Part shown: one piece after another, positions 40,897 through 50,781 of the stretch | How positions within the stretch are numbered: the stretch's first letter is position 1 | How the letters are laid out: every line of letters starts with the position of its first letter | From: Acidimicrobiia bacterium | GTDB lineage: Bacteria > Actinomycetota > Acidimicrobiia > Acidimicrobiales > UBA8592 | Direction: 5' to 3' | Assembly: GCA_030431575.1 (NCBI GenBank) | Contig: JAUIIS010000001.1 | Span: forward strand, 1 to 64,000 | DNA length: 64,000 nucleotides | Translations under genes and position numbers: made by a program | Notes under the pieces: generated by a model | Told to the model about the DNA's origin: nothing | The model's input: only the letters and a program-made list of their open reading frames with translations | Databases searched by the model: none

Positions 40897-41733
40897 TTAG
40901 TCCTCGAAGATCTCTGGCATGGTGATGATCTTGGTGGGCCCTGTGTCGTCGGGAGTCTGGGCCGCAAGCCACAGTTCGCCGTTGACGGCTGCAAAGACCG
41001 CCCGCTCTACATCGATTGGGTCGAGGGCGAAGGTGACCACGAAGCTGGTGGCTGGAGCGAGGAGGGCCTCGCTGGGAACGCCACCTTCGTCGGTTTCTCC
41101 TTGTGCGAAGACCGGAGCGGTATCGGCCTGGACCTCAACAACCAGTGCGTTGTGGACCAAGATGTGTGTGGCTGAGCCGGCACCTTCATCGACGATGGAT
41201 TCCGGAATGGCAATGATCGTGCCGTCAAGGTCGACTGTGTCGGACAGTGGGCCGCTGTAGTTGGAGAAGGATGCAACAATGGCCACCGTGTCGCCGGCGT
41301 CGATGATGCCGCCAAGAGCTGCTTCGGTAGTGAAACGGATAGGCAGCTCGAGCTTGCCTTCTGGCACCTCGATACGTCGGCTGGGTAGGTCGTCTCGGCG
41401 AGCGTCTAGCTCGGTCGGGGCCACAAAGCGGCTGGCGAGAAGCTGTTCACCGGGGACAAGGTCCACGTTGGCGACGAACTCGGCCAGGTCGTTTAGGTCG
41501 GTTACCGCATCGGAGGCCCGGATCTTGACCGGGACTTCTTCCAGCGCGACGAAGCGACCAATCGAGGCACCATCGGTGCCTTGCGGGATTTGGCTCTTAA
41601 TGATGTAGACCGCGGCCAGCTCTTCTCCAGCTGTGGCTCGGTCTGCGGCTCCTCGAACAAAGCCGACGAGGACAAATGTGCCCACGCCTGCCAGCAGCAG
41701 CGCTGCTACCAGGGCAATGATGCGACGTCTCAT
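40897..41733 (-). CDS. Flp pilus assembly protein CpaB/RcpC (SAF domain)
   Basis: Single N-terminal TM, SAF-like VYIIKSQIPQGT..., LVPGEQLLASRF. Confidence 0.85.
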   Translation of the reverse strand: MRRRIIALVAALLLAGVGTFVLVGFVRGAADRATAGEELAAVYIIKSQIPQGTDGASIGRFVALEEVPVKIRASDAVTDLNDLAEFVANVDLVPGEQLLASRFVAPTELDARRDDLPSRRIEVPEGKLELPIRFTTEAALGGIIDAGDTVAIVASFSNYSGPLSDTVDLDGTIIAIPESIVDEGAGSATHILVHNALVVEVQADTAPVFAQGETDEGGVPSEALLAPATSFVVTFALDPIDVERAVFAAVNGELWLAAQTPDDTGPTKIITMPEIFED

Positions 41734-42145
41734 CTCTTCTCCATCTCGTGTGTCCCGCACTACGGCGTCAGCTGAGCAATCGGCAGTGCGCGTGCCGAGT
41801 TGAGCTGTTACGCGATTCTGGGGAGTTGGTCTCGAGGCCAACTAGGTCATCGTGACCAGGCTGGCTGTTTCAATCACGTGCGGTTGGGCTTGGGCAGTGT
41901 CGCCCACTGCCACAGTCGGTGTACCTATGTTTCGGTTGGCGGACCAGACCAACCGGGAAGCACGCCAAAACGGCCAACAGCGACCAGCCCACTGGGGACT
42001 CGTCGCTGTTGCTTTGGAAGTTCGGTGGTCGCCGTTCGTCACTTCGCTCCTCACCAACGGCCCTTTCGCCTACGGCAAAACGCTCCCTGGATGTGAAAGC
42101 TGGCCCTTAAAGACCAAGCGCTAGCGGCAATGTGTGACCGAGTCG

Positions 42146-42361
42146 TTAAAGACCCGCGTCCACCATCTCGTTCTCAGTGGTCTGGTACAGACCTTGGGTG
42201 CGTTGACCAAGCAGGCCGACCGCCCCAATAATGATCCCGGCAATAAGTGCCACGATCAGTGCGTACTCCACAGCTGTGGCGCCACGGCTACGTCGAGCAG
42301 TGCGGACCGGGACGGTTTCAAACGCCTCTGCCTCGCCATCGATCTCGTTCAAATCATTCAT
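42146..42361 (-). CDS. Flp/Fap-type pilin paralogue 2
   Basis: RSRGATAVEYALIVALIAGIIIGAVGLLG. Confidence 0.9.
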   Translation of the reverse strand: MNDLNEIDGEAEAFETVPVRTARRSRGATAVEYALIVALIAGIIIGAVGLLGQRTQGLYQTTENEMVDAGL

Positions 42362-42458
42362 TCAGCTTGCCTCTCCCGTCGCTGTTGTCCCCATCGTGGG
42401 CCCGTTGGCAGACCTGGAGCCCTCGGGCGGGCAGTGGTCGCTAAGTGTGGCGCGAAGA

Positions 42459-42484
42459 GGGCCGGGTCGATGCTGACCCGGCCC
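42459..42484 (-). terminator. Hairpin between the two flp genes
   Basis: gggccgggtc gatgct gacccggccc, 10-bp perfect stem. Confidence 0.65.
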
Positions 42485-42515
42485 CTTCACGACATTCTTC
42501 CGGGGTGGGAAGGAA

Positions 42516-42707
42516 TTAGATTCCGTCTGCCACAGTCTGGAAGTTCTCGCTGACCTTGGAGCCAAGGATGCCGACAACACCGATGATGATGGCGGCGATC
42601 AGAGCAACGATCAGGCCATATTCAACGGCGGTTGCGCCACGCTCTTCTTCACGGAGAGCGGCAGCTGCGGAGGTCATACGGACATATGCGTTAAGTACGG
42701 TGTTCAT
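42516..42707 (-). CDS. Flp/Fap-type pilin paralogue 1
   Basis: EERGATAVEYGLIVALIAAIIIGVVGILG. Confidence 0.92.
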   Translation of the reverse strand: MNTVLNAYVRMTSAAAALREEERGATAVEYGLIVALIAAIIIGVVGILGSKVSENFQTVADGI

Positions 42708-43084
42708 TTTGGGTGGTGCCCCTTGTTTGGGTTTTGGTTAGGTAGGTGAATGGTTGGTACAGCTGGAGTGTCAGCTACCGGTGTGGAGGAGAGCTTGCGC
42801 TCCGCCCCTCCCGCAGGGTGGCGACATCGTTGTCGCAACCTTGGCGGATTGGCAGGAAACCCGCCTTGTTGCGAAACTTTCTCAACACAGCTGGACCTAA
42901 CATTCGGTTTTCAAGTACCGGTTTGCCCGGCGCTAGTAAGGCAATCGGAGTCCGCCCGGCTGACTTGAGTACGGCGTCCGAATAAGGCCCAATGACTCAC
43001 CATTAGGGCCGACTTGATAGGGGGAAACCCCCCAATCAGGGTCGCTGTACTAGGCCAAGTAGCTATCTGCAGAATCTGCGATAG

Positions 43085-46000
43085 CTACCGTGCTGGACGA
43101 AGGACGAAGCCTTTGTAGCCCCGTGTGAAACCGGCCTCGAGGAGAGCGGCCCCAACATCGGGTTCGTCTCCCATCGGTTGTCCGTTCACCTTTGTGAGTT
43201 CCAGCGCGTCGAGCTTTCCGGAGCGCACCGCGTCGCCCAATGGTGCTGCCCAGACTGTTGCCGGGCACGAGAACGTAGCTACTGATTTGCCGCCACGCTC
43301 AACAAAGACGGCCGGTTCCCCCTGCGCTAGAAGGAGATACGCGCCCGCTGTTCGGGCCGGCCTACCAGCTGAGTCGGGCCAGCCGAGGGCGGCGCCGTAG
43401 GGCTGGGCCGGGTCAGTTGCTGCCAGAAGCACCCATGCGTCGCCGTCACGTTGGGCTGAGCCAGCAGGCGATGACGTGGTCACCGCAAAGGGATCTGCGC
43501 CGATTTCGCCCCGATGGTCGCGTAGGCGATCCACTGCACCAGGCAAGGCAAACTGCGCCGCCCCTAGGCCAGCCACGAAGTACCCGCGACGGACCTTGCC
43601 TTGTTCTTCGAGTGCCTTGAGTACGGGGTAGACACCGGCGAAACCGCCTTGGTGGCCTTCGGCAAGAACCGCTTCTCTGGTAACGATGCCAAAGCGTTCA
43701 AGGAGCTGGCGGGCCCTGGCGTGGGCGGCGACGGTTGGTTCGGTCGGTTCTCGGTACAGCGATGACACCAGAGACCAACGACCAGCTCCAGCAGGCGGCC
43801 CGACCCGTCGGAGCTGCCCTGGCCGAGGCCGGCGGGTGCGACCTCCGCTGCTACGTCGCGACCTGCGTTTGCTGACGAATGCTCGCAGCGGAGCCAGCGA
43901 GTCGTTGGTCACGATGCCAGCCCACACCAAGTCCCATAGGGCGGCCAACACTGTGGTGTCATCTGCGTCGAGGCCGGCTGCGGCGCAAGCGCCAGCGAGG
44001 TCGGGCCAAAAGCAGGCGCCTGCTTGGGCCAAGTGGTCGAGCAGCGCGGTGTGGTGTGGCTCGGCTGGGACTGCATCGTCGTCTAGTGGTGGGAGCAGCG
44101 CAAGGTGGTCTCGAAACACCAGCCTTATCCGACCATCGTTTGAGCCAATGGCTCCCGAGCCGGTCCAGACCACTTCGCCCGAGGTGGAGAGTTCGTCCAG
44201 CAGCGACGGCCGGTAGTCGGTCATGCGTGCGGGCATGATGTCGGTCTCAAAGGTTGATGCCACGAGCGGGGCACCTTCGAGGGTGGCTAACACTTCTGCG
44301 GCCGCGTCGATGCCTCGCCGATCGCGCCCAACTCCTTGCCAGGCGGGCAGGAACCGGGCCAGCGCCGCCTGATCCACGGGCTCGATCTCGTGGCGAAGCG
44401 CAGCGAGCGATCGTCTTCTGAGCCGGCGGAGGACTTCTGCGTCGCACCATTCTCGCTCAACACCACCCGGCCTGAACTCGCCAAGTGTGACGACACCGTC
44501 GGACTGCAGGTCAACCAGCGCCCTTTGGATGGGTTCGAGCGAGGCTCCGAGCCACGCGCGCACATCGCGGTCGTGGAACGGGCCGTGGGTGCGGGCGTAA
44601 CGTCGCACCAGGTCATGCCAAGGCTGCTCCACAGACTCGGTGAACACCTGTGGCAAGCCGGGGGGCAGGGCCACACCGGCCACGTCCCTTAGCCGAGATG
44701 CATCCTCAGCTGCCGCCCAGTGCGGTTCACCGTTGAGGGCTACCTCTATGACCCGCCTCTCGGTGGTGAGCTGATCTAACCACCCGGCTATGTCACTGCC
44801 TTGGGCAACCCGGGCGTCGATGCCTATGGCCGAGAGCGGTCCCAACAACCGGAGCATGTCTTGGAGTTCGTCGGCGTCGCGGGCCGCACGCTCTGGGGTG
44901 AGGCGCTGTAGCTCGAGTTCGAGGTCGGCCAGAACTTCGGGGTCAATCAGTTCACGGAGTTCTTCGGCGCCAAGGAGATCTCGCAGGAGGTCTCGGTCGA
45001 GCGCCAGGGCGGTTGCGCGGCGCTCTGCCAGCGGGGCATCACCCTCGTACATGTAGACCGAGATCCAGCCAAACAGCAGCGACTGTGCAAACGGCGATGC
45101 CTTGTTGGTGTCCACCGACACCACCCGCACCTTGCGTTGCTGCACGTCTCGGAGCAGCGCTCGTAAGCCCGGCAAGTCGAACACATCGTTGAGACACTCG
45201 CGCGTGGTTTCGAGCAGAATTGGAAAGTCGGGGTAGTCGGCGGCCACGGCCAGGAGGTCTGCGGCTCGCTGGCGCTGTTGCCAAAGCGGGGTTCGTTTGT
45301 CCGGGCGTCGCCGCGGTAACAGCAAAGATCGGGCAGCGCATTCTCGGAACCGGGCACTAAACATTGCGGTGCTGGGTAGTTCGTTGATGACGAGCTGGTC
45401 GATTGCGTCGGGGTCCGGCACCAGGCGTTCGACGGCGATGTTGTCGATGGCTTCGGGCAGCCGCAGCACAATGCCGTCGTCTGACCACAAGACCTCGAGG
45501 TCTCGACCTAGCTCCTCAGACAGCGACGCTCGCAGGGCCATGGCCCACGGGGCGTGCACCTGGGCCCCGAAGGGCGACAAGATGCACACTCGCCAGTCGC
45601 CGATTTCGTCCGGGAATCGCTCGACGACGATAGTGCGGTCGTCGGGCAGCACACCTGATGCTTCGATCTGGTCGTCGAGATAGCCGACGACGTTTTCGGC
45701 TGCCAGTTTGTCGAGCCGGTAGTTCTCCATGAGGGTTTGTTGAGCGTCGGGGCCCCGAATAGTGCGCAGGAATTCGCCTACTGCGGCGCCGAGCTCGTAG
45801 GGCCGGCCCGGGCCGTCTCCATGCCAGAACGGCATTCGGCCGGGTTCGCCGGGCGCCGGGGTGACAATGACGCGTTCGAAGGTGATCTCTTCGATGCGCC
45901 ATGTGCTGGCCCCCAACAAGAAGGTCTCGCCTGGGCGACTTTCGTAGACCATTTCTTCGTCTAGCTCGCCAACGCGGGTGCCGTCGGGAAGGAACACGCC

Positions 46001-47644
46001 AAACAGGCCACGGTCTGGGATGGTGCCGCCGCTTGTGACTGCTAGACGTTGGGTACCCGAGCGGCCACGGATGACGTCTTCTACGCGGTCCCACACGACG
46101 CGTGGCCGGAGCTCGGCAAACGCTTCGGATGGGTAGCGTCCCGACAGCAAGTCGAGCACGTTGTCGAAAACTTCGTCGGATACTTCAGCGAAGTTGGCTG
46201 AGCGCCGTACCACTGCTTTGAGGGTGGCGATTGGCCAGTCGTCTAGGGCGCACATGGCCACGACTTGCTGGGCCAGCACATCGAGCGGGTTTCGGGGGTA
46301 GCTGGTGTGTTCGATAGCCCCAAGGTCCATTTGGCGGGCTACCACGGTGGCTTCTACCAAGTCGCTGCGGTGCTTGGGGAAGACTTTGCCTGTTGAGGAT
46401 TCCCCCACCTGGTGCCCGGCGCGCCCCACCCGCTGGAGGCCACTGGCAACCGACCGCGGCGACTCGACCTGGATGACCAAATCTACGGCGCCCATATCGA
46501 TGCCGAGCTCTAACGAGCTCGTGCACACCAGGCCGGCCAAGTCGCCTCGTTTGAGGCGATCTTCGATTTCGAGCCGCTTAATCCGGCTGAGCGAGCCGTG
46601 ATGCGCCCGCACCAGGTCGACGATGGGCAGCCCCACCTCTTCGATGCGCTCAAGTTCGCCTTGGCGTTCAGCAGCAGGTAGAGCTTCGATGCGTCGCCGT
46701 TCCTGCTGTTCGGCTTCGAGTTCGTTGAGCCGAATGGATAGACGTTCGGCCAACCGCCGCGAGTTCACAAAGATGAGCGTTGAGCGGTGGGAGTTGATGA
46801 GCTCTAGCAACCGCGGGTGCATGGACGGCCAGATAGAACGCCGCGGCGGGGGCGGCGCGAACGGGTTGTCTTCTGGTGGTGCGGCCTGCTCGCCCAGCGC
46901 CCCCATATCTTCAACCGGCACGACCACTTCGAGGTCGAGCGGTTTGCGAATACCGGCGTCGACGATGTTGACGGGCCGTGGCGTTCCCTCGTTGTAGCCA
47001 CCCAAGAACCTGGCAATCTCTTCGAGTGGCCGCTGTGTTGCGGATAGCCCGATCCGCTGAGGTGGGGTCTTCGTGACCTCGACCAGGCGTTCCAGCGACA
47101 GCGACAGGTGGGCGCCGCGTTTGGTGCCCGCCATGGCATGGATCTCGTCGACGATGACGTGCTCGACCGATGCCAGAGTTTCGCGCGCGGCGGAAGTGAG
47201 CATGAGGTACAGGGATTCGGGCGTAGTGATGAGCACGTCGGGTGGGTGACGCACAAGTTTGCGACGCTCATCGGCGGGCGTATCGCCACTGCGGATCGCC
47301 ACCCGTAGAGGGTGCACATCTTCGCCCAAGCGCTCCGCAGCCAGTTCGATGCCTCGGAGTGGCGATTGGAGGTTCTTCTCGACATCCACGGCCAGGGCCC
47401 GCAACGGTGAGATGTACAACACACGGGTGCGTTGTTTGTCGTCCTCGGGCGGAGGTTGGGTCATTACCTGGTTTAAGGCCCACAAGAACGCGGCGAGCGT
47501 CTTTCCAGACCCTGTTGGGGCCAGCACCAGTGTGTGTCCGCCGCCCGCGATAGCTGGCCAAGCTTGGGCCTGAGCGGGCGTGGGCTCTTTGAACGTGGTG
47601 GAGAACCAGGCCGCAACGGCCGGCGAAAAGCCGTCGAGGGTCAC
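43085..47644 (-). CDS. lhr: Lhr-family large SF2 ATP-dependent helicase
   Basis: LAPTGSGKTLAAFLWAL, VDEIHAM, LVCTSSLELGIDMGAVDLVIQ, QRVGRAGH, long C-terminal Lhr extension; GTG start at VTLDGFSPAV. Confidence 0.92.
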   Translation of the reverse strand: MTLDGFSPAVAAWFSTTFKEPTPAQAQAWPAIAGGGHTLVLAPTGSGKTLAAFLWALNQVMTQPPPEDDKQRTRVLYISPLRALAVDVEKNLQSPLRGIELAAERLGEDVHPLRVAIRSGDTPADERRKLVRHPPDVLITTPESLYLMLTSAARETLASVEHVIVDEIHAMAGTKRGAHLSLSLERLVEVTKTPPQRIGLSATQRPLEEIARFLGGYNEGTPRPVNIVDAGIRKPLDLEVVVPVEDMGALGEQAAPPEDNPFAPPPPRRSIWPSMHPRLLELINSHRSTLIFVNSRRLAERLSIRLNELEAEQQERRRIEALPAAERQGELERIEEVGLPIVDLVRAHHGSLSRIKRLEIEDRLKRGDLAGLVCTSSLELGIDMGAVDLVIQVESPRSVASGLQRVGRAGHQVGESSTGKVFPKHRSDLVEATVVARQMDLGAIEHTSYPRNPLDVLAQQVVAMCALDDWPIATLKAVVRRSANFAEVSDEVFDNVLDLLSGRYPSEAFAELRPRVVWDRVEDVIRGRSGTQRLAVTSGGTIPDRGLFGVFLPDGTRVGELDEEMVYESRPGETFLLGASTWRIEEITFERVIVTPAPGEPGRMPFWHGDGPGRPYELGAAVGEFLRTIRGPDAQQTLMENYRLDKLAAENVVGYLDDQIEASGVLPDDRTIVVERFPDEIGDWRVCILSPFGAQVHAPWAMALRASLSEELGRDLEVLWSDDGIVLRLPEAIDNIAVERLVPDPDAIDQLVINELPSTAMFSARFRECAARSLLLPRRRPDKRTPLWQQRQRAADLLAVAADYPDFPILLETTRECLNDVFDLPGLRALLRDVQQRKVRVVSVDTNKASPFAQSLLFGWISVYMYEGDAPLAERRATALALDRDLLRDLLGAEELRELIDPEVLADLELELQRLTPERAARDADELQDMLRLLGPLSAIGIDARVAQGSDIAGWLDQLTTERRVIEVALNGEPHWAAAEDASRLRDVAGVALPPGLPQVFTESVEQPWHDLVRRYARTHGPFHDRDVRAWLGASLEPIQRALVDLQSDGVVTLGEFRPGGVEREWCDAEVLRRLRRRSLAALRHEIEPVDQAALARFLPAWQGVGRDRRGIDAAAEVLATLEGAPLVASTFETDIMPARMTDYRPSLLDELSTSGEVVWTGSGAIGSNDGRIRLVFRDHLALLPPLDDDAVPAEPHHTALLDHLAQAGACFWPDLAGACAAAGLDADDTTVLAALWDLVWAGIVTNDSLAPLRAFVSKRRSRRSSGGRTRRPRPGQLRRVGPPAGAGRWSLVSSLYREPTEPTVAAHARARQLLERFGIVTREAVLAEGHQGGFAGVYPVLKALEEQGKVRRGYFVAGLGAAQFALPGAVDRLRDHRGEIGADPFAVTTSSPAGSAQRDGDAWVLLAATDPAQPYGAALGWPDSAGRPARTAGAYLLLAQGEPAVFVERGGKSVATFSCPATVWAAPLGDAVRSGKLDALELTKVNGQPMGDEPDVGAALLEAGFTRGYKGFVLRPAR

Positions 47645-47648
47645 TTCG

Positions 47649-49736
47649 CTAAGCGTACTCTGACACTGCTGGGTCGAGAAGGGCTTCGGGTAGCGGTTCG
47701 GCATGAACCACGGTGAGGCGCCGCGTGGCCCGGGTGAGTGCCACATACAAGGCTCGAAGGCCGTTGCGTTCGTCGGCAACGATGCGTGCTGGCTCGACGA
47801 CCACCGCAGCGTCGAGTTCGAGACCCTTGACCAAGCTGACAGGCACTAGGGTGACTGCGCTGTTGAGGCCGCCCTCATAGATGCGGCCAAACGGGATGCC
47901 AGCAGCGGTCATGGAATCTGCAACACGCTCGATGAGCGAGTCCGGGGCGATGACGGCCAGGTTGCCCGAGCCCACGGCCTCGAGTTCGGGCCGGACAAGC
48001 GCGGTGACAGTGGCGCCCAATAGCGCTGGGGTGGCAACCGGCACGAAGCGTGGGTCTTCGCCGTCTTGGCGCACTGCGGTGGGTGGTGCCAGCCCAGGAG
48101 CAGCCACTCGAAGCACGCGGGCAGCGACATCCATGGTGGGCTGGGGAAGGCGGTATCCAACCGTGAGCTCGGCGAAGCGCGGATCGCGTTTGATGGGCAG
48201 CTCTTCGAGGACAGAGTGCCAGTCGTCGTGCGCCCAAGCTCCGGTGGCTTGGGCAATGTCGCCGACCAGAGTCATAGACCCGTTGAGCGAACGGCGTCGC
48301 AGCATGCGTAGCTGCATGGGCGAGAGGTCTTGGGCCTCGTCGACCACGATGTGGCCGTAGGTGCGTAGCTCGTCTTCGGCCTTGTGACGTGGCCTAGGGC
48401 CAAGGACAGCGCGCGCTTCGTCGAGGAGTGGGATGTCGTGGGCAGTCCACACAACATGTGATGCGTGGGCAGAGCGAGGCCGATGAAGGAGGTGCGCGTC
48501 GTTTTGGCTGAGCCAGCCTTTGCCAGCACTGCGCAGCAGAGGGATAGAGCCGTAGAGGTCGTGGAGGAGGTGTTCGGGGCTGAGGACTGGCCACATCCAT
48601 TCCAGCGCGGCACGCACTGCGGTGTCGGGGCCAAGACGGTCGGCCACCACGCCTGGGACAAGCTCGTCTCGTCCGCTTGCGGCCAAGGTTTCGAACAACT
48701 GCTCTCGAACGAATTTTCGGGCAGCGTTGTGCTTGTTGTACCGGCGTCGGGCCTCGGTGATTATTCGTTCTGAGTCGGCGACACTGCACCGCAGGCGCTG
48801 CAGACCGTAACCCACAACAAGGTCTTCGCGAAGCGGGCGCTCGCGGTCTCGGACCGCGGCGCGCAAGATGTGTGACCACGCCGGGTCGCCTTTGATACGG
48901 GCAACGTCTTCGTTGTCGAATCCGCGGACACGGACCCTCGGAACGAGGTCGCTGAGCACTGCCATTTGGACGCCAGCTTCGCCGAGGCTTGGCAGTACCT
49001 GTTCTATGTAGGTGAGGAAGAGCCGGTTTGGCCCAATGACAAGGACGCCTTGGCCTTCGAGAGGAAAGCGGTGCGTGTAGAGCAGGTATGCGGCTCGGTG
49101 CAACGCCACCACGGTCTTGCCTGTACCTGGTCCACCTTGGCAGACGAGGATGCCTGGCATGGGGGCCCTGATGATTTCGTCTTGTTCGCCTTGGATGGTG
49201 GCGATGATGTCGCCGAGGCGGCCCGTGCGGGCCTGTTCCATGGTGATGGCGAGGGTGGCAGCGCCTTTGAGGCCTAGACCGGCAGCCTGGTCGTTGATGC
49301 CGTCGCCGAAGTATTCGTCTTCGATACCCAAAAGGGTTTTGGCTCTGGTGGCGAAGTGACGGCGACGGGCCAGGCCCATGGTTTCACGGCCGGTGGCCCG
49401 GTAGAAGGGTTCGGCAATTGGGGCCCGCCAGTCGACGGTAATGGGCTCTTGGTCTTCGTCCCAGACCGCAACTCGACCTATGTAGAAGGCTTCTCCGGTG
49501 CGTTCGTCGGCGAGGTCGATACGGCCGAACACCAGCGAGGCGTCGCCGATTTCGAGTTGTTCGACACGATTGTTGACTTGTTCGTTGATGACGTCGCGCT
49601 CAAAGCGCGCCTGGTGGGTGCCACCGGCACCGGACTCCACCATGGTGTGGAGCTTCTTCGCCTTTTCTTGCGCGGCTTCTAACACGGCATGCGCATTGAC
49701 GATGTACGCCTGTTCGGCGTCGAACTCAGGATGGAT
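47649..49736 (-). CDS. HelD-like SF1 (UvrD/HelR-type) RNA polymerase-associated ATPase
   Basis: Reading-frame start HPEFDAEQAYIVNAHAVLEAAQEKA, GGPGTGKTVVALHRAAYLLY, VVDEAQDLSPMQLRML; 5' end see finding (possible AUC start). Confidence 0.85.
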   Translation of the reverse strand: MHPEFDAEQAYIVNAHAVLEAAQEKAKKLHTMVESGAGGTHQARFERDVINEQVNNRVEQLEIGDASLVFGRIDLADERTGEAFYIGRVAVWDEDQEPITVDWRAPIAEPFYRATGRETMGLARRRHFATRAKTLLGIEDEYFGDGINDQAAGLGLKGAATLAITMEQARTGRLGDIIATIQGEQDEIIRAPMPGILVCQGGPGTGKTVVALHRAAYLLYTHRFPLEGQGVLVIGPNRLFLTYIEQVLPSLGEAGVQMAVLSDLVPRVRVRGFDNEDVARIKGDPAWSHILRAAVRDRERPLREDLVVGYGLQRLRCSVADSERIITEARRRYNKHNAARKFVREQLFETLAASGRDELVPGVVADRLGPDTAVRAALEWMWPVLSPEHLLHDLYGSIPLLRSAGKGWLSQNDAHLLHRPRSAHASHVVWTAHDIPLLDEARAVLGPRPRHKAEDELRTYGHIVVDEAQDLSPMQLRMLRRRSLNGSMTLVGDIAQATGAWAHDDWHSVLEELPIKRDPRFAELTVGYRLPQPTMDVAARVLRVAAPGLAPPTAVRQDGEDPRFVPVATPALLGATVTALVRPELEAVGSGNLAVIAPDSLIERVADSMTAAGIPFGRIYEGGLNSAVTLVPVSLVKGLELDAAVVVEPARIVADERNGLRALYVALTRATRRLTVVHAEPLPEALLDPAVSEYA

Positions 49737-49851
49737 GGGGGGTGTCCTCCGTTGCCCAGATGAATCCGCAGATTCCCAAAATTGCTAAGCAGGAGATTCT
49801 ATCGGCGGTTTCGGCTACTTCGCCTGGTCGGGCGGCGGAGACTGGGGTGGG

Positions 49852-50196
49852 TTATTCGTTGGCCTGCCCAAAGGCGGCTTCAGCATCTTCGATGCTTTCG
49901 GTCACTGGCACGATCCGGTCGAACCCGGTGGTGTGCAGGAGCCGAGTAAGGGTGGGTCGGCTGCACGCAACCACGACTTCGCCGTCTGATTCACGGGCCC
50001 GTCGTATGCCGCCAATGAGCGCGCCGAGACCGGCGGAGTCCATAAATGGCACTTCAGAGAGATCGATCAGGACGCGCGCGTGTTCGGTGAGACCCGTGAG
50101 GGCCTCGCGAAACTGTCCGACGGTGTACGCATCAAGCTCGCCCACTGGGCGGCACAGCGTGTAGTCGTTGCCGTTCTCGATATTGATTTCAAGCAC
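49852..50196 (-). CDS. STAS-domain anti-sigma factor antagonist
   Basis: VLEINIENGND..., VLIDLSEVPFMDSAGLGALIGGIRRA. Confidence 0.88.
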   Translation of the reverse strand: MLEINIENGNDYTLCRPVGELDAYTVGQFREALTGLTEHARVLIDLSEVPFMDSAGLGALIGGIRRARESDGEVVVACSRPTLTRLLHTTGFDRIVPVTESIEDAEAAFGQANE

Positions 50197-50251
50197 AGGG
50201 TTCCTCCCGCGGTGTGTCGCGGAGCATATCGGGTGGATTACCATCATTGCT

Positions 50252-50644
50252 GTGCAGCACGTTCTTGTAGCTACAGACGCAGACTCAGTCGCCGAAGAGG
50301 TATTTGCCGCCTTGGCAGACGACGAAACCAAGGTCAGTCGCGTACGCGCTGGCGCCGACGTTCGGGTGGCGGTGTCCAAGCTCGCACCCGACGCGGTCAT
50401 TTTGGACCTGCAAATCGGCAACATGGGCGGCGTGGCAGCCAGCCTTGACCTCCGCTTCGAGGCCGAAGCCGGACGTGTGCCCGACACCCGGATCCTCATG
50501 TTGTTGGACCGCGAAGTCGACAAATGGATCGCCAAAGAAGCAAAGGCGGACGCCGAGTTGGTCAAACCAGTCAACTCGTTCCAGCTGCGTAAGGCCGTCG
50601 AAGCGCTCTTGGCTCCGCCAGCCCCTCAGAACTTGGTGCCCTAA
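50252..50644 (+). CDS. Stand-alone receiver-like protein
   Basis: VLVATDADS, PDAVILDLQIGNMGG, ELVKPV. Confidence 0.7.
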   Translation: MQHVLVATDADSVAEEVFAALADDETKVSRVRAGADVRVAVSKLAPDAVILDLQIGNMGGVAASLDLRFEAEAGRVPDTRILMLLDREVDKWIAKEAKADAELVKPVNSFQLRKAVEALLAPPAPQNLVP

Positions 50645-50781
50645 CGGCCAGGAGCCCTCAAGCGCTCGTGCCAGAGGAAGTAACGCTTCGCTCCAGCGGG
50701 ACGGGCACGCGACCACTACCTTGCCAATGAACAGCGCAGGCCAGGTCCGCTGCCCAACTGCACACAGCCGGAGAATCCACG

